Shown: piece after piece, positions 28,479 to 37,998 of the stretch
Layout of the letters: each line of letters opens with the position of its first letter
Numbering within the stretch: the stretch's first letter is position 1
Assembly: GCA_964463165.1 (NCBI GenBank)
Contig: CAYXBK010000018.1
Span: forward strand, 33,927 to 97,926
Origin: UBA7236 sp964463165
GTDB taxonomy: Bacteria > Bacteroidota > Bacteroidia > Chitinophagales > BACL12
Direction: 5' to 3'
Length of the DNA stretch: 64,000 bases
Notes under the pieces: model-generated
What the model saw: only the letters and a program-made list of their open reading frames with translations
The model's database searches: none
What the model was told of the DNA's origin: nothing
Program-made: the position numbers and the translations under genes

Positions 28479-30638
28479 TCACAAATTCTCCAACACAAAA
28501 TCCGTTAACAATGTATATAAGTGATACCTTGTATTTCCGCCGCGGATACTGTGGTTGCGGTCGGGATAAATCATCATATCAAATTGTTTGTTATTGCTGA
28601 TCAATGCATTGATCCATTCAATGGAATTTTGAAAATGCACATTATCATCTCCTGTCCCGTGCACCAGTAAATATTTTCCTTTTAACAGATCTGCATAGGC
28701 CATTGGTGCATTTGCATCAAAACCGGTAGGATTTGTTTCCGGTGTACCCATATATCTTTCCGTATAAACTGAATCATAAAATTTCCAGTTTGTAACAGGC
28801 GCAACTGCAATTGCCATTTTAAAAACATCAGCGCCGCGGGTAATACACAGGCTCGACATATAACCGCCATAACTCCAGCCCCAAATTCCAATCCGGCTGC
28901 CATCAATATACGATTGCTTTGCAAGCCATTTAGCCGCTTCGATCTGATCGTCGGTTTCGTATTTTCCCAATTGCTTATATGTAATGGTTCGAAAATCTCT
29001 GCCTCTTGCACCCGTTCCCCGGTTGTCGACACAAACTATTATATATCCTTTCTGCGCTAGCATTTCATGCCAGAGCATTTGCGTTGCATCATACCCCTCT
29101 ATTACTTCCTGTGAACCCGGCCCGCCGTATAAGGTCATAAACACGGGATATTTTTTCTTCGCATCAAAATCAGCCGGTTTGATCATATACCCATTTAATG
29201 AAACACCTTCACTTGTTGTGAATTTGAAATATTCCGGTTTTTTAATTTTCAAGCCTTCAATTTTTTCATTCAATTTTTTATTGTCCTGCAACACACGAAT
29301 TACTTTCCCGGAATTATCACAAAGCGTAATATAATAAGGCACCAACATGGAGCTGTTTGTATTTATAAAATATTGGTAGCCTTTGCTGAAATCAACAAAA
29401 TTACTTCCTCTTCCCGCTGTTATTTTTTTCTTCTTCGTTCCATCCAGCGCAACTGAATATAAATGTCTTTCGAATATGGATGCCTCCGTGCTCATATAAT
29501 AAATTGTCTGCGTTGCGGCATCATATCCTTTCATACCATCCACATCCCAATCACCCTTTGTGATCTGGTGAATTAATTTTCCTGATAAATCATACAAATA
29601 CAAATGGTTCCAGCCATCCGTTTCACTGCGCCATATAAATGTCTGGTTGTCGGGTAAAAATGTGAGGTCATCGTTGATTTCCAGGTAGGTTGCGGATGTT
29701 TCGCGGAGCATACTCGTTGTATTTCCGGTAACCGGGTTGGCGAGGAATAATTCCAGATCGTTTTGCAATCTGTTTAAAGTAAAAACACAAAGATTTTTCC
29801 CGTCGTTTGTCCATTTGATTCTGGGAATATATTCATACGATTTACCGATTATTACTTTCTGTGCTTTTTGTGATTTCAAATCATAAATATAAATATCCAC
29901 TTTACTGTTCTTCTCTCCCACTTTGGGATATTTGAATTCATAATTTTCCGGATATAAATTCCCTTTATAGGTCATCATATCAAATTCAGGCACTTCGGTT
30001 TCATCAAATCGATAATATGCGATGTAATTTCCATCCGGGCTCCATTCAAATGCACGGGTCACAACAAATTCTTCTTCATAAACCCAGTCGCTCCCGCCGT
30101 TAATAATTGATTTCCATTTACCGTCTGATGTAACCTGATATTCCGTATTATTATTTAAGTCCTTATAGTATAAATTATTGTCAATCACATAAGCGATTTT
30201 ATTTCCCGCAGGTGCAAAATCAGCATACATTTGTTTGCCGCGGTCAGAAAGTTTAATTGTTTTTTTTGATTTCAGATCAAAAACATAATTCTCGTCATAG
30301 GTTGCCCAACGATAGCGTTTCACCTGATCGACCGTAAGCAAAACCGCAGATTCATCATCATTCAATGCATAATCCATAAATGACTGAACGGCGCCATTTG
30401 TTTGTGCTACATTAAATATGTCACCGTTTTTGTTGCCGGTTGCATATTCATATTTAACAATTGCTTGTCCGTCTTCATTGATTGTATAATGCTGGCCGTC
30501 GTTCATACTTCTCAGATCATCAATACCTTTTGCCGAGTACTGACCATTGAGAAAAATATCTTCCAGAGTGATCATGCCATCCTGTGCACCAAGGAATAGG
30601 GGCAGCATTATGAGGCACCAGACAATTAACTTTTTCAT
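28479..30638 (-). CDS. Dipeptidyl peptidase IV (prolyl oligopeptidase family S9B)
   Basis: 719 residues with a signal peptide (cleavage near FLGAQ). The N-terminal beta-propeller contains the substrate N-terminus-binding EEEFV segment typical of DPP-IV. The C-terminal alpha/beta hydrolase carries the triad: Ser589 in GWSYGGYMS, Asp665 in GDDNVHF and His696 in DRNHSI. It removes X-Pro dipeptides from peptides in the periplasm. It stands alone; the neighbours are divergent or unrelated. Confidence 0.92.
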   Translation of the reverse strand: MKKLIVWCLIMLPLFLGAQDGMITLEDIFLNGQYSAKGIDDLRSMNDGQHYTINEDGQAIVKYEYATGNKNGDIFNVAQTNGAVQSFMDYALNDDESAVLLTVDQVKRYRWATYDENYVFDLKSKKTIKLSDRGKQMYADFAPAGNKIAYVIDNNLYYKDLNNNTEYQVTSDGKWKSIINGGSDWVYEEEFVVTRAFEWSPDGNYIAYYRFDETEVPEFDMMTYKGNLYPENYEFKYPKVGEKNSKVDIYIYDLKSQKAQKVIIGKSYEYIPRIKWTNDGKNLCVFTLNRLQNDLELFLANPVTGNTTSMLRETSATYLEINDDLTFLPDNQTFIWRSETDGWNHLYLYDLSGKLIHQITKGDWDVDGMKGYDAATQTIYYMSTEASIFERHLYSVALDGTKKKKITAGRGSNFVDFSKGYQYFINTNSSMLVPYYITLCDNSGKVIRVLQDNKKLNEKIEGLKIKKPEYFKFTTSEGVSLNGYMIKPADFDAKKKYPVFMTLYGGPGSQEVIEGYDATQMLWHEMLAQKGYIIVCVDNRGTGARGRDFRTITYKQLGKYETDDQIEAAKWLAKQSYIDGSRIGIWGWSYGGYMSSLCITRGADVFKMAIAVAPVTNWKFYDSVYTERYMGTPETNPTGFDANAPMAYADLLKGKYLLVHGTGDDNVHFQNSIEWINALISNNKQFDMMIYPDRNHSIRGGNTRYHLYTLLTDFVLENL

Positions 30639-30732
30639 TCGCCGGTTTTTTCGCTAAGATAACGCAATATCAATTTACAAAATGGTGACGCTCGCATTGC
30701 CGATCTGCTCTAATTATGCATAAAACGCTCTT

Positions 30733-31641
30733 ATGAAAACCCGTTTCGAACTCACTGTCCTGCAACCTCAGATTTCAGCCTGTTCTGAAAATCCGGAAAA
30801 TATGCTGCCGCACGAACTGGGCAAATTCTGCATGCAGTGCAATAAAGCAGTTCATGATCTGAAAGATATGGATGCAGCTACGCTGATTGCATATCTTCAA
30901 AATAATGAAGGGGCTGCTATTTGCGGCACCATCAATCAGGAAATATTAAATAAACCGGTTTTGCAATTACAAAAAATGGAGAAAGAATATACTTATCAGT
31001 TTAAATTTATTTTAGCATTGTTTTTTGTATTCGGCCCATTTTTGTTTTCATGCAATGAAAAAGAACATCAGGAAATCAAACAAGCAATTGCGATTTCAAT
31101 CGATGACAGAGGAGACGCATATTTGCCGGCTGTGCAATTACCCGAACCGCAGATAAGTTTTGTTTCATGTGAGTGTGAATATGCGGAAGAGGAACACGAA
31201 ATTATTATTCCCGATACCGCAAAAAAGGAAATTTTACTTGATCCGGTTTTTATTTATGGTGAAAGTGAAACATATGATGAATTTCATACTAGTGGCGCTA
31301 TCGCATATTATTGTTTTACATCTGTCCTCGAGATTGACACGGTAAAAACTCCTGATCCTGAGATTATTGAAATCAACAAACAAATCCAATTTCTTGTATT
31401 TCCAAATCCGGCCAGGGATGAAGTTCATATCAACTACGAATTAAAAGAAAACGGAACGGCCATTTTATCGCTCTTCAACATAAACGGCCAGAAAATAAAT
31501 GATCTTGTCAGCACCACAAATGCAGAATCAGGAAATTATTCTGAACAATACAATGTTTCTGATCTTCCTTCAGGTATGTATATTTTCATTTTGATCAATA
31601 ATGATCATAAAGAGGTGTTCAGGCTGAGTGTAACACATTAA
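30733..31641 (+). CDS. CxxC-domain protein with mid-protein hydrophobic segment and T9SS C-terminal domain
   Basis: 302 residues. The N-terminus lacks a signal peptide. It has the Bacteroidota motif FCMQCNKAVHDL, then AAICGTI, seen at the start of many short proteins and perhaps metal-binding. Residues about 89-112 are hydrophobic and end in a lipobox-like LFSC. A variable acidic region follows, and the last 80 residues are a T9SS type A-like sorting domain (FPNPARDEVHINY ... PSGMYIF). A cytoplasmic-looking head and an export tail in one chain is unusual. Function unknown. Confidence 0.65.
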   Translation: MKTRFELTVLQPQISACSENPENMLPHELGKFCMQCNKAVHDLKDMDAATLIAYLQNNEGAAICGTINQEILNKPVLQLQKMEKEYTYQFKFILALFFVFGPFLFSCNEKEHQEIKQAIAISIDDRGDAYLPAVQLPEPQISFVSCECEYAEEEHEIIIPDTAKKEILLDPVFIYGESETYDEFHTSGAIAYYCFTSVLEIDTVKTPDPEIIEINKQIQFLVFPNPARDEVHINYELKENGTAILSLFNINGQKINDLVSTTNAESGNYSEQYNVSDLPSGMYIFILINNDHKEVFRLSVTH

Positions 31642-31710
31642 TTCTCAGCTTCACAAATTTTGGATAAGTCCATTTTCATCTCTCATCCAAATTTCACAAC
31701 TTTGGCGGTG

Positions 31711-34674
31711 ATGGAACAGGTTTTCAGCCAGCAGTCTTCAGTTTACAGTCCACAGTCGGCAGTCTGCAATCAGCAGTTGGCAGTCGGCAGTCCACAGCCG
31801 GCAAAGTGCAATCAACAAATTAATTTAAAATTCAATGTCAAACTCCTTTCTCCTCTCTCCTTTCTCATTTTTCTGCTTTCAAGTTTCACAAGCTTCTCCC
31901 AAACCGCAACTTTAAAAGGAACCGTTACGGATGGTCAAACAGGAGAAACGTTAATTGGTGTTTCAGTTATTATTACGGGTTCATCATTTGGTGCACCCAC
32001 CGATATTGACGGGAAATATATGATCCGCGAAATTCCGGAAGGTGAATACAATATCCAGTTTACCTATATCGGTTATGAAAAGAATTTATTTACGGGAATT
32101 AAACTTGCAGCAGGCGAAACAAAAACGCTGGATGTAAAATTAAATCCTACTACACTTACTTTCGATGAAGCGGTTGTTATTGTCGGAGAAAAACCATTGG
32201 TGGATGTGGAAGATGCAAAAACAGGATCCACACTTACTTCAAAAGAAATTGATGCGCAGCCTGTTCGTCAAATTCAGGGTGTGGTGAATATGCAAACAGG
32301 TGTTGTGCAGGGAGCAGACGGCGTGCATATCCGCGGCGGCAGAAGTTATGAAACAGGTTTTTATATTGATGATGTTTCTGCAAAAGATCCATTGTCGGGA
32401 ACAGGATTCGGAATTGATATCGGTACAAATTCAATTTCAAAAATAGATGTGACAACCGGCGGCGCAGGTGTTGAATTCGGAAATGCAACGGCAGGAATTG
32501 TAAATACTACAACAAAATCAGGCGAAGAAAAATTTGAATTTAATGCGGGATATAAAAGAGATAATTTCGGATTTAATGAAGCAGATCAAAGTTGCTGGAA
32601 TCAACAGGTGATGGAAATGGGCATGGGCGGGCCACTCGCATTTAAAAAGAAACTCACTTATTATTCCACTTTAAAATTTAATTTCAGCGATACCTATATT
32701 AAAAACCCTGCCGATCAGGTGACGTCTTCTTTATATCCTGATCCTGTCTGGTCGCCAAATGAAGACAACCGCTGGGCAGGCATGCTGAAACTCGATTATA
32801 AATTCTCACCCACAAAAAGATTGAGTTTTACTTATTTAAAAAGTATAACGATCAACCAGGATTATAATATGCTGCGTGTAACCGGAAATGATGTAACATT
32901 TAATCCCGGTTACCAGTTTTTATTTGCACTGGAACCCGACAATGCAAATACATATACGCACGACACGAATCTCGAAACAATTAAATGGAGCAATACATTG
33001 AGTAACACATTCAGCTATTCATTGATTGCATCAAGATTATTTGTGAAATTACGTGCCGATGCAAATGGTTTACCCTGGCGGCCTGATGTGGTGAATACCG
33101 AATTTGATCCTGCAAGTATTGTTACCTATCCGGCGGAAATTTTTAATCCGGATGATTCAATCGTATTCGTAAATCCGGGACCCGGATTATATAATAACGG
33201 CGGAATCGCAACACTTTGGCACGACCATTATGTTCTTGAATATACATTGCGTGCAAGCGGTAATATCTATTCGAAAGACACCAGAAATAAATTCTTTTTC
33301 GGAACAGAGATAAAGCCGCAGGAATATCAGTGGATAGATATTACACGTCCCTGGATCGGCGCACCGATCTTACTGGCGGATGGAAATTATTCTCAATCAT
33401 ACCGCCTCGGCGATATCAGCGATGTATGGAAAGTAAAACCATTAATGGGTTCATTTTTCGCAAGTGATAAATTAAAATATCTCGGATTAATTGCAGAAGC
33501 AGGATTGCGACTGGAATACTGGTTTCCCGGAAAATTTTTAGATGATGCTGTTGCAAATCTTGATGCGACAATTGATGATGCGTTCAGACAGGCATATTAC
33601 GATGATAGTTATGTATTGGGAAACAGGAGATATAAAATGCGGTTATTGCCGAAATTCTCCGCCTCCTTTCCTATTAAAGAAAATCAGGTGATGTTTTTTA
33701 ATTACGGACACAGTACCGTTATGCCGCATCCAAGTTATATCTATACAGGAATGGATCCGTATTATGCCGACAGAAGTACGCTCGGATTTATCGGCAATCC
33801 TGATTTAAATCCCGAAGTGGATATTTCTTATGAACTCGGATTAAAATCTTCCATCACTTCAAATGATGCATTGAATATTACTGCATTCTGGAAAGATAAA
33901 TATGATTTCATTACTTCCTCCACCGTTTTAATTGAAGATGTAACGGGAAGAGATGTTGCAAGAACTATTCGGATTAATTCGGATTATGCACGTGTGCGTG
34001 GTGTTGAAATTTCCTATTTGAAAAGAATTCAAAAATGGTTCAGCGGATCAGCATCTTTCAGTTACAGTATTGCAACCGGACAATCATCTTCCGCTTCCGA
34101 AACGTTGGGTGATATTCTCGCAACAGGAAATTCGGAAACATCTGTTGAAACGCCGCTTGCTTGGGACAGCCCGATTGATGCAAAAGCATTTGCAATTTTT
34201 ATTTTAAATAATGAAAATGGATTGTGGGGATATGCATGGTTGAATAAAATGACGTTTTATGCAGAGGCAATTTACCGCACGGGAAAAAGATATACGCCTT
34301 ATACACTAACCGGATATGAATCTGCTAGCGGCCGTCCTGTATATGAAATTATTTCTGATCCTGAAAAGAAATATTCTGAAATAAGTGATGGAAGTTTCTG
34401 GTTAAATCTCACTTATAAAAAATGGTGGCTGCTCAAAGAAACTGAGATCGCATTTACAATTGAATTGACAAATGCATTCAATAATAAAAATACAGCCATT
34501 GTAAATCCGGTTACAGGCAGCGCATGGGAAGAAGGTGATGCAGTGCCGAGTGAATGGCGTGACCCCTCATTTATTGATCCGAGAGATCCGAGAAGCTTCG
34601 GCACACCGCCGGATAATCCTGCAAGATATTATGAGCAGAGACATTTGCTCCTCGGATTGAGTTTTAAAATTTAA
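31711..34674 (+). CDS. SusC-like TonB-dependent receptor
   Basis: About 987 residues. The domains are carboxypeptidase-D-regulatory (LKGTVTDGQTGETLIGV, FTYIGYEK), plug (GVHIRGGRSYETGFYIDDVS ... FGNATAGIVNTTTKSG) and a full outer-membrane barrel ending RHLLLGLSFKI with an aromatic/hydrophobic end. The start is uncertain. The ATG at 31711 sits 6 bases after a CAACTTTG promoter-like box, but it puts about 50 residues, including a heptamer-repeat stretch, before the signal-peptide core (LLSPLSFLIFLLSS). No ATG lies between. The substrate is unknown and no SusD partner follows. Confidence 0.85.
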   Translation: MEQVFSQQSSVYSPQSAVCNQQLAVGSPQPAKCNQQINLKFNVKLLSPLSFLIFLLSSFTSFSQTATLKGTVTDGQTGETLIGVSVIITGSSFGAPTDIDGKYMIREIPEGEYNIQFTYIGYEKNLFTGIKLAAGETKTLDVKLNPTTLTFDEAVVIVGEKPLVDVEDAKTGSTLTSKEIDAQPVRQIQGVVNMQTGVVQGADGVHIRGGRSYETGFYIDDVSAKDPLSGTGFGIDIGTNSISKIDVTTGGAGVEFGNATAGIVNTTTKSGEEKFEFNAGYKRDNFGFNEADQSCWNQQVMEMGMGGPLAFKKKLTYYSTLKFNFSDTYIKNPADQVTSSLYPDPVWSPNEDNRWAGMLKLDYKFSPTKRLSFTYLKSITINQDYNMLRVTGNDVTFNPGYQFLFALEPDNANTYTHDTNLETIKWSNTLSNTFSYSLIASRLFVKLRADANGLPWRPDVVNTEFDPASIVTYPAEIFNPDDSIVFVNPGPGLYNNGGIATLWHDHYVLEYTLRASGNIYSKDTRNKFFFGTEIKPQEYQWIDITRPWIGAPILLADGNYSQSYRLGDISDVWKVKPLMGSFFASDKLKYLGLIAEAGLRLEYWFPGKFLDDAVANLDATIDDAFRQAYYDDSYVLGNRRYKMRLLPKFSASFPIKENQVMFFNYGHSTVMPHPSYIYTGMDPYYADRSTLGFIGNPDLNPEVDISYELGLKSSITSNDALNITAFWKDKYDFITSSTVLIEDVTGRDVARTIRINSDYARVRGVEISYLKRIQKWFSGSASFSYSIATGQSSSASETLGDILATGNSETSVETPLAWDSPIDAKAFAIFILNNENGLWGYAWLNKMTFYAEAIYRTGKRYTPYTLTGYESASGRPVYEIISDPEKKYSEISDGSFWLNLTYKKWWLLKETEIAFTIELTNAFNNKNTAIVNPVTGSAWEEGDAVPSEWRDPSFIDPRDPRSFGTPPDNPARYYEQRHLLLGLSFKI
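31725..31815. repeat. Heptamer-period tandem repeat inside the receptor 5' region, 13 units
   Basis: Thirteen consecutive 7-bp units of CAGTYNN type, for example CAGCCAG, CAGTCTT, CAGTTTA, CAGTCCA, CAGTCGG, CAATCAG, CAGTTGG. The reading frame of the TonB receptor passes through without a stop, encoding a Gln/Ser-rich stretch that itself repeats every seven residues. Confidence 0.85.
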
Positions 34675-34765
34675 TTGAAATGATCTGATTTAATTGTTTG
34701 CAGAATTTAAATCTGCGTTGCACAATAAAAAAATCATACCTTTTTATTGGAGAAATAAATCAGAT

Positions 34766-35302
34766 TTATTTTATTTTCATCTTCTTGCTGCACACATCCC
34801 AGATCACCATTCCAACGCTTACAGCAATATTGAGTGAATGCTTTGTTCCGAATTGCGGTATTTCGATCCAGCCATCACAGAGTGGCAACACATTATCACT
34901 TACACCCAATACTTCATGGCCGAATATAAATGCAGATTTTTCATCATTGTCTACCTGAAATTCATTTAATAACGTGCTTTTGCTTGTTTGTTCAACACCG
35001 TAAATTTTATATCCCAGTGATTTTAATTTCATCACGGCATCTTCCGTCTGATCAAAATATTCCCAGTAAACACTTTCAGTTGCGCCGAGTGCAGTTTTTT
35101 CAATGTCGCGGTGCGGTGGTTTTGCAGTAATGCCGCATAAACAAATACCACGCAATAAAAATGCATCGGCAGTGCGGAATACAGATCCGATATTATTTAA
35201 ACTGCGCACATTATCGAGAACGATGACGATCGGAGTTTTTTCTGCATTCTTAAATTCTTCCACACTTAATCTGGGTAATGCTGCATTCGGTGTTTTATAC
35301 AT
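34766..35302 (-). CDS. SpoU/TrmH family RNA 2'-O-methyltransferase
   Basis: 178 residues, the short single-domain SPOUT form. Motif 1 is LDNVRSLNNIGSVFRTAD, motif 2 is FIFGHEVLGVSD and motif 3 is IPQFGTKHSLNIAVSVGMVIWD, forming the knotted SAM site. It methylates ribose in tRNA or rRNA; the target is not deducible. It is convergent with the TonB receptor. A small palindrome GTTCTT-AA-AAGAAC (35320-35333) lies 17 bases upstream of the start codon, of unknown meaning. Confidence 0.88.
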   Translation of the reverse strand: MYKTPNAALPRLSVEEFKNAEKTPIVIVLDNVRSLNNIGSVFRTADAFLLRGICLCGITAKPPHRDIEKTALGATESVYWEYFDQTEDAVMKLKSLGYKIYGVEQTSKSTLLNEFQVDNDEKSAFIFGHEVLGVSDNVLPLCDGWIEIPQFGTKHSLNIAVSVGMVIWDVCSKKMKIK

Positions 35303-35395
35303 TTTCAGGCTGTTTGGGTGTTCTTAAAAGAACGCAATCAGAACACTGTTATTTCAGCGATCCTAACCGGTGAACGTTAATTATTCCCTAATTTT

Positions 35396-35908
35396 TCAGA
35401 ATACTCCCAAATCATACAGGGCGAGTGATATCATGCCGGCGCCGAGTAAAATGATGCCACCGATCAGAACGGCTTCACGGATCTTCACTTCTTTTTGCCA
35501 GCGTGTATTATTGATATCTTCAATGATGTGGTCGATGATCATTTGGGCACGCACATAAGCACTTTCGCCTTTGATGATATAATCATACGCACCGTGATCA
35601 ATTGTATCAACGGCAACATTCAAATTATCCTGCCCCGACATCATGATCACATAAGTTTCCGGATTTCTCGCCCGGATTTTTTTCAGGATCTCCAAACCAT
35701 TCGCCGCATCCGCTTTTATTCCGTCGAGAAAATAATCCAGGATAATTACATTCGGATTTTCATGCAATTTATCAAGGCAATTTTCACCATTTGAGAAAAT
35801 ATTGATTTTCAGATCGTACTCTGATTTTTTTTCCAGGTGGTTCTTCAACAGGATGAGGTGCTTCGTATCATCATCAACCAGGAAAACTTTATACTCACGT
35901 TTCTGCAT
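35396..35908 (-). CDS. Response-regulator receiver protein with C-terminal membrane helix
   Basis: 170 residues. A complete receiver domain: acidic pair FLVDDD at the start, phospho-acceptor Asp in VIILDYFLDG, Ser in MMSGQD and Lys in YIIKGES. Instead of an output domain it ends in a hydrophobic helix (AVLIGGIILLGAGMISLALY), so it should be held in the inner membrane. It starts 2 bases downstream of the hybrid kinase stop and is surely co-transcribed with it. A membrane-bound lone receiver may act as a phosphate sink or recruit the soluble kinase. Confidence 0.85.
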   Translation of the reverse strand: MQKREYKVFLVDDDTKHLILLKNHLEKKSEYDLKINIFSNGENCLDKLHENPNVIILDYFLDGIKADAANGLEILKKIRARNPETYVIMMSGQDNLNVAVDTIDHGAYDYIIKGESAYVRAQMIIDHIIEDINNTRWQKEVKIREAVLIGGIILLGAGMISLALYDLGVF

Positions 35909-35910
35909 AG

Positions 35911-37950
35911 TTAGGATTGGATTTTATCAAGTTCTGTTTTTAATTCTTCCATTGCCGATTGGCAGGCCAAAACTACTTTATTTACTTTTTCCCGCAAGGT
36001 TTCAAGATGAGTTTTTTCTTTCGCTGAAATTTCAATGGATTTCACGAGTTCAAGCATATCTCCCAAACCAAGAAACTGCATACTCGATTTCATTTTATGC
36101 GCAGTTGACCGCAAGGCATCCCAGTTTTCTTCTGACAGATAAGTTAAAAGCTTTTGGGTTTCTTCAGGCGTTTCATCGAGCATGATCCGCATCATCTTGA
36201 CCTTCAGTTCGGTGTCGTTTTCAGTGATCGTATTGAAATAATTCAGATCCAGCTTTGAAAAATCCGATCCGTTACTGGTCGATTTTGAAAAACTGATCTC
36301 CTTCCCTTCGAAATACCCCGAGCGGCGGAGGAGATCATACACCTTTCTGCAAAGAGATTCCGGGTCAACCGGTTTTGAAATATAATCGTCCATGCCTGCT
36401 TCAATACATTTTTCAGCCTCACCTGTTGTCGCATAAGCTGTAAAGGCGAGTATCGGCACATTGGAAACAGGTGGTTCAAACTGGCTCCTGATGTATCTCG
36501 TTGCATCGTGGCCATTCATTTCCGGCATTTGCACGTCCATCATGATCAGATCATAATGTTCAGTTTTGAGTTTTTCGACAGCCTCACGCCCGTTATTCAC
36601 AACATCCACAACCAGGCTTTTCCATTTTCCTTTCAGCATTTCGGTTGTGACAAGCTGGTTAATGGGGTGGTCCTCCGCGAGGAGAATTCTGCATCCCGCG
36701 AGATCTGCGGGTAATTCCAGTGGTGAAAGTATCTCTTCATTTTTAAGACTGAGGTCCTGTTGAACAGGGAAGTCAACTTCAAAAATAAATTCACTCCCTT
36801 CACCGGGTTTGCTCTTCACCATGATTGCACCGTTGAGCATATCGATCAGGCGCTTTACGATCGCCAGGCCAAGGCCGGTGCCGCCGTAAATCCTGGTTGT
36901 GTCCATCGTTGCCTGCGTAAAACTTTCGAAAATGGTGCTGAGCTTGCTTGCCGCGATCCCGATTCCCGTATCACTCACGGTAAATAAGATCCTTGCTTTC
37001 TGATTGAGCAAATCAATGAGTTTCACCATCACTCTTATCTCACCTTCCTGGGTGAATTTAATTGCATTGCTTACCAGATTCAGCAGGATCTGGTTGAGCC
37101 GGAGCGGGTCCCCCGAAATATAGGCAGGAATTGCATCGTCGATTTCGAGTTCAAGCTTGAGATTTTTTTCATCTGCTTTAAAGCGAATTGTTTCAATTAA
37201 ATCATTCACAACCTGCCGGAGAGAAAAATATTTTTCTTCAAGTTGTAATTTGCCTGCTTCTATTTTTGAAAAATCGAGAATATCATTGATCAATTCCAAT
37301 AAATTATCCGCCGAAGTATCAATTGCATGTAAATATTCAATTTGTTTTGGCGTGAGTTCGGTTTGATGGAGTAAATGCACCATCCCCACAATTGCATTCA
37401 TCGGCGTACGGATCTCATGGCTCATATTGGCTAAAAATTCAGCTTTGAATTTATTCGCCTGTTCCGCCAGATCTTTTGCCCGTTGCAAGGCTTCCGCTTT
37501 TTTCCGGAAAGTGATATCGCGAATAATGCCCTGGTAACCCACAATTGCACCATTTGCAGAAAATTTAACGGTGGATGTTTCAAGGCAGTCGATTATTTCT
37601 CCATTCTTTTTTTTCAATTTCACCTCATAATCTATCACTTCATTTTTCTCATTGATGATACGCACAAATGTTTCCCGGTCGCCGGGTGAAGCGTAAATAT
37701 GTTTTGCATTTAATTTTCTGAGTTCATCCGAAGTATATCCGAGTAATTCGCCAGTTGCTTTGTTGAATTCAAGAAATTGTCCGTCGGCTGATGTAAAATA
37801 AATTGCCTCCGACAATTGATCCAATAAATTCATGTATTTCTCCTCACTGCCGAACAATTGTTTTTCCAGCGTTTTGCGATGCAGGAAGTCTCTTGCAAGC
37901 AAATCACGTAACTGGTCAACAAAGTCAAAATTTTGCATAGAATGCGGCAT
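35911..37950 (-). CDS. Soluble hybrid sensor histidine kinase (PAS-HisKA-HATPase-REC-HPt)
   Basis: About 679 residues. No membrane helix is present. Domains in order: PAS (about 38-143), HisKA with His178 in NMSHEIRTPMNA, HATPase with DTGIGI (about 327) and GGTGLGL, receiver with Asp472 in LIMMDVQMP, and a histidine-phosphotransfer domain with His618 in AHKMKSS. All four phosphorelay residues are present, so it could run a complete internal relay, ending on the adjacent membrane receiver protein. ATGs at 37938, 37950 and 37971 are all possible starts. The input signal is unknown. Confidence 0.88.
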   Translation of the reverse strand: MPHSMQNFDFVDQLRDLLARDFLHRKTLEKQLFGSEEKYMNLLDQLSEAIYFTSADGQFLEFNKATGELLGYTSDELRKLNAKHIYASPGDRETFVRIINEKNEVIDYEVKLKKKNGEIIDCLETSTVKFSANGAIVGYQGIIRDITFRKKAEALQRAKDLAEQANKFKAEFLANMSHEIRTPMNAIVGMVHLLHQTELTPKQIEYLHAIDTSADNLLELINDILDFSKIEAGKLQLEEKYFSLRQVVNDLIETIRFKADEKNLKLELEIDDAIPAYISGDPLRLNQILLNLVSNAIKFTQEGEIRVMVKLIDLLNQKARILFTVSDTGIGIAASKLSTIFESFTQATMDTTRIYGGTGLGLAIVKRLIDMLNGAIMVKSKPGEGSEFIFEVDFPVQQDLSLKNEEILSPLELPADLAGCRILLAEDHPINQLVTTEMLKGKWKSLVVDVVNNGREAVEKLKTEHYDLIMMDVQMPEMNGHDATRYIRSQFEPPVSNVPILAFTAYATTGEAEKCIEAGMDDYISKPVDPESLCRKVYDLLRRSGYFEGKEISFSKSTSNGSDFSKLDLNYFNTITENDTELKVKMMRIMLDETPEETQKLLTYLSEENWDALRSTAHKMKSSMQFLGLGDMLELVKSIEISAKEKTHLETLREKVNKVVLACQSAMEELKTELDKIQS

Positions 37951-37986
37951 GTTCAGGTGCTGTTGATGCAAAATGATCGAATCATT

Positions 37987-37994
37987 TATATTTG
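37987..37994 (+). promoter_or_regulatory. Bacteroidetes -7 promoter element of the polyprenyl synthase gene
   Basis: TATATTTG, a full match to TAnnTTTG, ending 4 bases before the ATG at 37999. It supports that start and a leaderless message. Confidence 0.55.
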
Positions 37995-37998
37995 CCTG

